From the NCBI GenBank assembly GCA_023441255.1, contig JAEZPW010000090.1, forward strand, positions 1 through 6,358: a DNA stretch of 6,358 bases, in the 5' to 3' direction. This DNA is from Acidobacteriota bacterium. Lineage in GTDB: Bacteria; Acidobacteriota; Terriglobia; Terriglobales; Acidobacteriaceae. The position numbers were made by a program, and so were the translations under genes. Of this stretch, positions 1-4,488 are shown piece after piece; position 1 is the stretch's first letter, and each line of letters starts with the position of its first letter. The notes under the pieces are model-generated. The model worked only from the letters and a program-made list of their open reading frames with translations. It was not told the DNA's origin and did not search any database.

Positions 1-2
1 AT

Positions 3-296
3 TGGGTGGAGGCGGCAGCGAATTACGTGCGGATCCATGCCGGTGCAAATACCTACTTGCTGCGGCAGACGATCAGCGCCTTTGCGGAACAACTCCCCCG
101 GGACAAGTTCATGCGGATTCATCGCTCCATCATCGTCAACCTGTCCAAGATCAAGGAACTCCAGCCGTGCAACAACGGAGAGTACATCGTTGTTCTGCGC
201 AACGGACGCGAACTCTCCCTAAGCCGAAGTTTCCGGGGCCAGATGCACGCATTCCTGAACAGCATGCCGTCGCCCGCGCAACGCGAGTCAGCATAG
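3..296 (+). CDS. LytTR-family response regulator, C-terminal DNA-binding domain (5' truncated)
   Basis: The last 97 residues of a LytTR transcription regulator; the reading frame is open to the left edge, so start codon and N-terminal part lie outside the window. The visible segment begins WVEAAANYVRIH, which matches the conserved opening of the LytTR fold (normally 'I-WIEA--NYV-LH'). It continues with a helix (residues about 20-31) and the hallmark 'F-RIHRSIIVNLSKI' block (about residues 36-50), then a strand pair ending in GRELSLSRSF (about 69-78). The domain is complete except for its first strand or so. In this family the domain binds direct-repeat promoter sites, usually behind a phospho-receiver domain; whether a receiver domain is present here cannot be seen. 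The gene ends with TAG at 294-296, just 43 bp before the tRNA-derived repeat at 340, and runs convergently toward the WG-repeat gene. Family call is secure; targets are unknown. Confidence 0.93.
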   Translation, partial: WVEAAANYVRIHAGANTYLLRQTISAFAEQLPRDKFMRIHRSIIVNLSKIKELQPCNNGEYIVVLRNGRELSLSRSFRGQMHAFLNSMPSPAQRESA

Positions 297-339
297 AAGA
301 GCGCGCGCTGGCCTTTCCGCTGTTGAATCTCTGAGGAAG

Positions 340-360
340 GCTGGTGCCGGGAGGGGGAAT
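340..360. repeat. Left copy of 21-bp direct repeat of the tRNA-Leu 3' end (putative distal att site)
   Basis: These 21 bases are identical, in the same orientation, to 2728-2748, where they form the last 19 nt of the tRNA-Leu(CAA) gene (half the T-stem, acceptor 3' strand, discriminator base, CCA) plus two following bases. Identity stops abruptly on both sides: base 339 is g against a at 2727, and base 361 is g against c at 2749. There is no further tRNA-like sequence after 360, so this is not an intact second tRNA gene. Such a copy is what site-specific recombination at a tRNA 3' end leaves at the far side of an integrated element. A decayed tandem tRNA gene is the main alternative. Confidence 0.75.
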
Positions 361-553
361 GATTCAGCAATACACAAGCCTGCCGATCACGCTTACCGGA
401 CTGGAATTGACCCGCAGCTTGGGACATTTCCTGAAATCAAGGGGTTCAAACCGGCGCAATTCAACCTGTCTTGAGCCCCCTTTCGCTCTCTCGTTCAGTT
501 GAGAACAGGACGGGTATCCCGACCAGAGGCGTTTGGGCACGCGGCCAGACTGA

Positions 554-2086
554 TCACCACTCTGGCGGTTTCGGGAGTTCAAATTCCTCTGAGAAGACCG
601 CGTGAGTCTTTCGGTTGAGCAGCGGAGTGGGCACAATCATGCCGTCGTCCTTCCACTCGTAGACAAACACGCGCAGCCGCAGAGGTTTCTTGTTGTCGAT
701 CAGCAGGCCCCTCGGATCGAAGCTGAAGGTGGCGTAAACATGAGATCCAGGATTGATCGTCATGCGCTTGTAGATCGGGTAACCTCTCACGCCGCAGCAG
801 TTAGGTTTCTCCTGCACCTGCACCCAGCCCTTATCGGTGAGCTGCTCGAAGGCCAAAAACTGGTCACAGAGCTGAACCTCATAGCTTGCTTCGCCGCACT
901 TCGGGAGGATCACATCCTGGTCCCATAGGTTTGTGAGCTCAAGATGAACCTCGACGTGTCCGACTGACCAGGCCCTTACCTCCGATTCGCCGTGTTCAGG
1001 TACATACTGCTCCGAAGGAAACTTCCAGACGTACCGGCCAGTGGTGTCAATATAAGCTTCAACCTGGCGGATGGTGACTCTCGCTAGTCCACGAATGTAC
1101 TGGTCAGCCGACGTGAACTGAGGTTGGATAACAAGCTGTCCTTCAGGGTTCACATAGCCAAATCGTCCGTTTTCATCTTTGACCGGAAGGAGTCCGTCGG
1201 AGAAATAGCCGGCGCGCTTATCGCCAGGCTGTACGACGACATTTCCGGCGCGGTTCACCATCGCTACTTTCTTGTCAACAGTTCGAACCATCGCGACACC
1301 GCACCTGAAATCGTCAACCCAGTCGTATGTCGCCTGAATAGTAAACGTGCCCTTCCGATTGATGAAGCCCCACTTGCCCTGATTCCAGCCAGGATCTTGT
1401 GAGTTCAGGGCCTTCTGGTTCCAGCCGACGTTTACGCGCGCAAGCCCCTCGGAGAACCTTGTCGCAAGATCGTATTGCGGCCTGATGATGAACTTGCCTC
1501 TCCTGTCAATGAATCCATATTTGCCATCGACCTCGACTGCGGCGAGTCCCTCAAAGAACGGTTCGGCGGAGTGGAACTGCGGTTCGATAATCCACTTTCC
1601 TGCCTTGTCGATGTAGCCGAGCTTCCCATCCACCTCCACAGCCGCCAAGCCTTCCGAGAAGCGGTGAAGCGCATTTGAGGGGACGTCTGCGGCTTTGAAT
1701 TGGCGCGGGATGACTACGTTGCCGTCGCGGTCTATGTAGCCGCACATGTCATCGTCGGTACACGAAGGGGCGAGCCCTTCATGAAAGTTGGTGTCTTCAT
1801 CAGCAAACATGTAACCGGTCTTCGCTACAACATTGCCGGTCTCGTCGATGTACGCATGCCTCGTATCCCCAAACCACACGAATGCGCGGCCTTCCGAGAA
1901 ATGCTGCACCGACTCAAATTGGGGCTTGATAGCAAGGCGACCGGTACGATCAATGAATCCGTATTTCTGGCCTATGCGAACAGGCAGCAAAGGCGCTTCA
2001 GATTGAGGCCGACAGGAATCGGCGGCCGCCGCCGTCAACAGCGGATTGAGGACGACACAAAGAATGCTAATCAGTTGCAGGCGCAT
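554..2086 (-). CDS. Predicted exported WG-repeat protein with C-terminal beta-rich domain
   Basis: A 510-residue protein. Residues 1-22 look like a signal peptide: Met-Arg, a hydrophobic stretch (LQLISILCVVLNPLLTAAAA), then a likely cleavage site. Cys25 follows A-D-S, a poor lipobox, so a lipoprotein is less likely. Residues about 36-357 hold roughly eight WG-type repeats (consensus about 'FSEGLA-V--GK-GYID--G--VI-PQF'), for example at 41-57, 78-86, 116-130, 146-171, 180-205, 238-254, 309-324 and 344-352. WG repeats are thought to form beta-rich protein-binding scaffolds; no enzymatic function can be assigned. Residues about 365-505 form a separate beta-rich segment with cysteines at 397, 407, 430 and 431, possibly disulphide-bonded outside the cytoplasm. 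I chose ATG at 2084-2086 because it begins the signal peptide; the frame extends to a TTG at 2179, but those extra 31 residues would bury it. No clear Shine-Dalgarno is seen. It is the only recognisable gene between the tRNA-derived repeats. Confidence 0.88.
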   Translation of the reverse strand: MRLQLISILCVVLNPLLTAAAADSCRPQSEAPLLPVRIGQKYGFIDRTGRLAIKPQFESVQHFSEGRAFVWFGDTRHAYIDETGNVVAKTGYMFADEDTNFHEGLAPSCTDDDMCGYIDRDGNVVIPRQFKAADVPSNALHRFSEGLAAVEVDGKLGYIDKAGKWIIEPQFHSAEPFFEGLAAVEVDGKYGFIDRRGKFIIRPQYDLATRFSEGLARVNVGWNQKALNSQDPGWNQGKWGFINRKGTFTIQATYDWVDDFRCGVAMVRTVDKKVAMVNRAGNVVVQPGDKRAGYFSDGLLPVKDENGRFGYVNPEGQLVIQPQFTSADQYIRGLARVTIRQVEAYIDTTGRYVWKFPSEQYVPEHGESEVRAWSVGHVEVHLELTNLWDQDVILPKCGEASYEVQLCDQFLAFEQLTDKGWVQVQEKPNCCGVRGYPIYKRMTINPGSHVYATFSFDPRGLLIDNKKPLRLRVFVYEWKDDGMIVPTPLLNRKTHAVFSEEFELPKPPEW

Positions 2087-2729
2087 CGTCGAACCATTGC
2101 GAACTAGTGATCCACGCCATCGCGGATACTCCGCGTATAGGCGACAGACTACATGACTGCCACGCCCCCGGGAACTCAATTCTGCGGTACTCAGCGGGTG
2201 CAGGAATTCATTTGCGCACAGACCTGCACGGACTAAACTGCAGGAGTCACTAGATCACAAATCCTCGCATTGCGAGAGGACGTCTTCCCCCTCTCGTGCA
2301 GCCGACGCTTGCTTCTGTCGATTGAAACGATGCGCGTACACGTATCGATGAACAGCGAACGGGGTCGCAGCAGAGAGATGTTGCAGTGTTTACGGCGCCT
2401 TCCCAACAGCGCGCAATTGGGAATCACTATGGCGCGCAACGGGTTCATACAAGACTGATCGTGAGCCGTGGATCGTGGGTTCTTACTCAACTTCAGATTC
2501 CGGAGAGCCCTGTATCCACAAAGGTTCCCATCGAACGGGTCCGAGAATTCGTTTCTGAGAAGTCGCGGGACCTAGAGGCTGTCCTTCTAGGTGATCGAAA
2601 ATTGGCCCAGTAAGCGTTGCGTGCCCACATCAACCCCCTCGTCCTGACCCTCAAGTCAGGCCAAAATGGCAGTGCTTCACGTAACCGGTGATTTCGATTT
2701 GTTCGCTGGGGACAATGCTGTAATGCAGC
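2087..2729. other. Intergenic region between the WG-repeat gene and tRNA-Leu; no supportable gene
   Basis: The short open frames here have no recognisable motifs, no convincing start sites and overlap each other on both strands. The part nearest 2086 should hold the promoter and leader of the WG-repeat gene. It contains a perfect 6-bp inverted repeat with a 3-base spacer (2121-2126/2130-2135) and, on the minus strand just upstream of it, a TATACG that could be a weak -10. Other small inverted repeats are 2400-2406/2417-2423 (TTCCCAA/TTGGGAA) and 2643-2648/2655-2660 (CCTGAC/GTCAGG). The last lies about 70 bp beyond the tRNA 3' end and has no T-run on the minus strand, so it is not a canonical terminator. 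If the segment is an island, an integrase would be expected here, and none is visible. Confidence 0.6.
2121..2135. promoter_or_regulatory. Perfect 6-bp inverted repeat upstream of the WG-repeat gene
   Basis: CGCGGA and TCCGCG are separated by TAC, ending 35 bp before the WG-repeat start codon on the minus strand. It could be a small operator or a hairpin in the leader. It is short and GC-rich, so chance is possible. Confidence 0.25.
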
Positions 2730-2748
2730 TGGTGCCGGGAGGGGGAAT
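2728..2748. repeat. Right copy of 21-bp direct repeat, overlapping the tRNA-Leu 3' end (putative tRNA-proximal att site)
   Basis: Identical to 340-360. Bases 2730-2748 are the last 19 nt of the tRNA gene including CCA; 2728-2729 are flanking. Its position, covering the 3' half of the T-stem and the acceptor strand, matches the common 3'-end subclass of tRNA attachment sites. Confidence 0.75.
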
Positions 2749-2817
2749 CGAACCCCCAAGGTACCAAGTACCGGCGGATTTTGAGTCCGCTGCGTCTGCC
2801 AGTTCCGCCATCCCGGC
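2730..2817 (-). tRNA. tRNA-Leu(CAA)
   Basis: An 88-nt tRNA gene with all arms present. The acceptor stem pairs GCCGGGA (minus-strand start, 2811-2817) with TCCCGGC. The D-stem is GCG/CGC with a GG-containing loop. The anticodon stem GCGGA/TCCGC closes the loop CTCAAAA, giving anticodon CAA, which reads the UUG leucine codon. A long variable arm with a GGTAC/GTACC stem marks it as a class II tRNA, as expected for leucine. The T-stem is GGGGG/CCCCC with loop TTCGATT. Discriminator A is followed by a genomically encoded CCA (2730-2732). Its 3' end is duplicated at 340-360. Confidence 0.97.
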
Positions 2818-2847
2818 CCGGGTAGGTCTAAGTGGAACGACAACCGC

Positions 2848-2876
2848 AGGTTAATTGATATGCGGGGTTTCTGCAA
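2848..2876 (-). promoter_or_regulatory. Possible sigma-70-type promoter for tRNA-Leu
   Basis: On the minus strand, TTGCAG (2871-2876) is followed after exactly 17 bp by TAACCT (2848-2853), which keeps the three most conserved -10 positions (T, A and final T). The -10 lies about 30 bp upstream of the mature tRNA 5' end. Half of each hexamer is off consensus, so this is only a candidate. Confidence 0.35.
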
Positions 2877-3040
2877 CAGCACCGTCTTCCCAGCAAGGCC
2901 CTGCAAACCTGCTGTTATTCGGCAACTTGAATCCTCAAGAACGTACCTGCCTAAGCACTCCTGATGTTTCTCTGACTGGCGTACATTCTGTGCTGCGCGC
3001 CGCCGTCCAGCAAGAATTCTGGACCAAGGACCCGTTCGTC

Positions 3041-3349
3041 ATGACGGCCCGAATTGAGCGCGCCAAGCCCCGTTTTCAGTGTCAGGTTCCTGTGGTTGTT
3101 TCAGCGACCCCGAAGAGCGCCGGACCTCGCGGGATCACTCGAGACATCAGCGAGAACGGCGTGTTTTTCTACACAGACACCTGGAAGCATCATGCCCGGC
3201 AATTCGAGTTCAGGATCGTTATGCCAGCCGTCATTACTGGGACCGAGAGCAGGCGCGCTCTCTGCAGAGCGACCGTCGTCAGGGTAGAGGAAGCAACCGG
3301 ACCACGCGTCGGGATTGCAGCACGTATCGATGAGATCGTCTGGATGTGA
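3041..3349 (+). CDS. Single-domain PilZ protein (probable cyclic di-GMP binding)
   Basis: A 102-residue protein consisting almost only of a PilZ domain, a cytoplasmic beta-barrel that binds cyclic di-GMP. Both parts of the binding signature are visible: an N-terminal RxxxR (R7-A-K-P-R11) and, after a strand, DxSxxG (D35-I-S-E-N-G40) followed by GVFFYT. Strands EFRIVMP and CRATVVRVEE, and a G-VGIAARI ending, fit the rest of the barrel. I chose ATG at 3041 because AAGGA lies 10 bp upstream (3026-3030) and it begins the domain. An in-frame extension to 2855 adds 62 residues with no domain character and runs into the tRNA promoter region. No output domain is attached, so it must act through a partner that cannot be identified here. 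It is transcribed away from tRNA-Leu and convergently with the DinB-family gene, 52 bp apart. Confidence 0.87.
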   Translation: MTARIERAKPRFQCQVPVVVSATPKSAGPRGITRDISENGVFFYTDTWKHHARQFEFRIVMPAVITGTESRRALCRATVVRVEEATGPRVGIAARIDEIVWM

Positions 3350-3401
3350 CAGGAGAAGCAAGGTGCGCAACGCTGGCGCGCCCTGCGGCAACCGCCATGC
3401 C

Positions 3402-3956
3402 TCACGACTCTCGCCGCCCCGCCATCACGACCTTGGCTGTGATAACAGCCTGCCCAACGTGGCGCTGAGTATGATCGGCCACGTGCACCAACAGACCGCC
3501 GACCGTGGTCGGTAGGCGTTTTCTCCCGACTACTCTTGGTTCTTCCAACTCAGACGGGGCTCCCGCGAATGCACGCACCCGGCGAGCGCTGCGGTCGATA
3601 GCCTCCGTTAGCCCACTGAGCAATTCCTTGGTACTAGCACCGCTGCGCAGTTCCGCCTTTGCCGCCGCAAACTGATCTGCAGATAGTTCACGGCCCTCGG
3701 CATAGGTAAGCAACCGGTCCATACTGTTGCCGATATGGAGGATGTGAAAGGCGACAGGCGCCAGGCCGGCGGGACGGTCATTAATCTCTGCATCCGTAAG
3801 ATTCGAGCACCAACGCTCAATGTCTTCCCGCGCCAACTCAAGCGCGTGCAATACAGCTCTGATTACTGCCGGAACGTCGCTGAGCGTGCCTCTCAGCCAC
3901 GGTTCTTCGGTCGTCGCTGTCGGAGTCGCGTGCGTCGCGTTTTTTATATCAGCCAC
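3402..3956 (-). CDS. DinB-family four-helix-bundle protein
   Basis: A DinB/YfiT-like protein of about 184 residues from a GTG start. The family forms four-helix bundles that usually hold a divalent metal through three histidines; members include thiol-dependent transferases and many stress-induced proteins of unknown reaction. The expected ligands are present: the first helix pair carries HILH (H71/H74) within 'PVAFHILHIGNSMDRLL', and the last helix carries H158 and H162-T-Q-R-H166 in 'HVADHTQRHVGQA'. The start is uncertain. The frame extends to a TTG at 4079, but that would overlap the AhpD-like gene by 80 bp and add 41 residues that look like its out-of-frame shadow. GTG at 3954-3956 lies 43 bp after that gene's stop and best fits the domain boundary, though no good Shine-Dalgarno precedes it; GAGG by the upstream stop codon is too far away. 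The gene is probably co-transcribed with the AhpD-like gene. Substrate is unknown. Confidence 0.85.
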   Translation of the reverse strand: MADIKNATHATPTATTEEPWLRGTLSDVPAVIRAVLHALELAREDIERWCSNLTDAEINDRPAGLAPVAFHILHIGNSMDRLLTYAEGRELSADQFAAAKAELRSGASTKELLSGLTEAIDRSARRVRAFAGAPSELEEPRVVGRKRLPTTVGGLLVHVADHTQRHVGQAVITAKVVMAGRRES

Positions 3957-3999
3957 ATGGTTTTGGATGATGCCAGCCCGGTTTACGATCTTCCGGACC

Positions 4000-4398
4000 T
4001 CAGTCGTACAGTTCCGCCAGAAGCGCGTAAGCGCGACGCAAGTGCGGGATGACAATACTTCCACCCACCACAAGCGCAACGTTCAGCGCTTCCTCCTGCT
4101 CCGATCGCGCGGCTCCCAGCCGGTACCCCTGGATGATGTGGTACTTGATGCAGTCGTCGCAGCGCAATCCTGCCGACACCACCAATCCCATCAGTTCCTT
4201 GTATTTCGCCGGTATAGCGCCCTCAAGGTAGGTGTTGTGATCGATGTTGTAGAAGCGCTTAACGAGGTAGTTGTCGGCCTTGTCCACTGTCTCGTTCAGC
4301 GAACGTCGAGTTTCAATGAACTCGCGTGCTATGGCACTCCTTTGCGCTGCATCCTCTTCGCTGAAAACGTAAACGGGTTCGTGACGTTCTGGAGTCAT
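4000..4398 (-). CDS. AhpD-like carboxymuconolactone decarboxylase family protein
   Basis: A 132-residue protein of the carboxymuconolactone decarboxylase/AhpD superfamily. The AhpD-type redox motif CxxCxxxH is present as C80-D-D-C83-I-K-Y-H87, after the helix 'PAKYKELMGLVVSAGLR' and before a GAARSEQEEALNVALVVGGSI segment, the usual family order. In AhpD the two cysteines reduce peroxide-oxidised partners, so a thiol peroxidase or disulphide reductase role is plausible; lactone decarboxylase activity is unlikely with this motif. No signal peptide is seen, so it is cytoplasmic. I chose ATG at 4396-4398: the frame extends to 4494, but those 32 residues overlap the upstream gene's end and match nothing. 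The likely ribosome-binding stretch GCAAAG directly before the ATG is weak and is part of a 9-bp inverted repeat, so initiation may depend on RNA folding or on coupling to the upstream gene. The DinB-family gene follows. Confidence 0.88.
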   Translation of the reverse strand: MTPERHEPVYVFSEEDAAQRSAIAREFIETRRSLNETVDKADNYLVKRFYNIDHNTYLEGAIPAKYKELMGLVVSAGLRCDDCIKYHIIQGYRLGAARSEQEEALNVALVVGGSIVIPHLRRAYALLAELYD

Positions 4399-4488
4399 CT
4401 TTGCAATGTACCAGAGCGGCGCTGCGGCAGAGCGCCGGTTCAACCCGGCGCTCCCTTCTGCTGCGGACTTGCGGTTTCTATTGCAAAG
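4399..4488 (-). promoter_or_regulatory. Nested inverted repeats at the surface-protein/AhpD-like gene junction (possible structured RNA)
   Basis: On the minus-strand transcript a perfect 9-bp outer stem (CTTTGCAAT at 4399-4407 on the + strand with ATTGCAAAG at 4480-4488) brackets an inner perfect 9-bp hairpin (4430-4438/4445-4453, 6-base loop). GGCGCT at 4418-4423 can instead pair with AGCGCC at 4431-4436, so two inner hairpins compete. One outer arm covers the last codons and first stop-codon base of the surface-protein gene; the other abuts the AhpD-like ATG and includes its only candidate ribosome-binding bases. No T-run follows the inner hairpin, so it is not a canonical intrinsic terminator. 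The pairing is visible; the regulatory role is inferred. Confidence 0.45.
4430..4453. repeat. Perfect palindromic hairpin (9-bp stem, 6-base loop)
   Basis: GAGCGCCGG and CCGGCGCTC are separated by TTCAAC. It lies 25 bp beyond the surface-protein stop codon. It could be a Rho-independent-like pause or mRNA 3'-end stabiliser, or a single copy of a dispersed REP-type palindrome; no second copy is present in this window. Confidence 0.6.

Larger units (their letters stand above)
340..2748. mobile_element. Putative 2.39-kb mini-island at tRNA-Leu(CAA), bounded by 21-bp direct repeats
   Basis: Exact direct repeats at 340-360 and 2728-2748 enclose one recognisable gene, the exported WG-repeat protein, and about 640 bp without a gene. 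One repeat rebuilds the tRNA-Leu 3' end, as expected at the tRNA-proximal junction. One repeat plus the enclosed DNA (361-2748) is 2,388 bp, the predicted excision circle. In the uninterrupted state the tRNA 3' end would face the LytTR gene about 44 bp away. No tyrosine-recombinase motif (HxxR or the C-terminal tyrosine block) was seen in any frame, including the stretch beside the tRNA where an integrase usually sits. The element would therefore be a deletion remnant or be mobilised in trans. The repeats are seen directly; the island is inferred. Confidence 0.5.

Noticed and set aside
544..566. Inverted repeat GCCAGA/TCTGGC around the WG-repeat stop codon, considered as a terminator.
   Set aside because: The stem is only 6 bp with an 11-base loop, it overlaps the stop codon, and no T-run follows on the minus strand.
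2233..2613. Several short open frames on both strands (about 60-85 codons) considered as integrase or toxin-antitoxin remnants.
   Set aside because: No integrase HxxR or tyrosine block, no antitoxin-like motif, and no credible start signals; they overlap each other.
2590..2614. A stretch reading TACTGGGCCAATTTTCGATC on the minus strand resembles the multiple terminal repeats of IS21-family insertion sequences.
   Set aside because: Only one copy is seen, with no IstA/IstB-like coding sequence, no partner end and no target duplication; the likeness is from memory and cannot be confirmed here. If true it would be a solo IS end inside the putative island.
2643..2660. CCTGAC/GTCAGG hairpin downstream of the tRNA, considered as its terminator.
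   Set aside because: No T-rich tail follows on the minus strand, and it is about 70 bp beyond the tRNA 3' end.
2493..2906. Minus-strand open frame of 137 codons spanning the tRNA gene.
   Set aside because: It reads straight through tRNA-Leu and its promoter, is Arg/Pro/Thr-rich, and shows no domain or ribosome-binding site.
2855..3040. N-terminal extension of the PilZ protein to the ATG at 2855.
   Set aside because: It overlaps the probable tRNA promoter, lacks domain character, and the ATG at 3041 has its own AAGGA.
3957..4079. Longer DinB-family start at the TTG at 4079, giving an 80-bp overlap with the AhpD-like gene.
   Set aside because: The extra residues lie out of frame over the conserved AhpD-like C-terminus and do not resemble DinB N-termini; the GTG at 3956 fits better.
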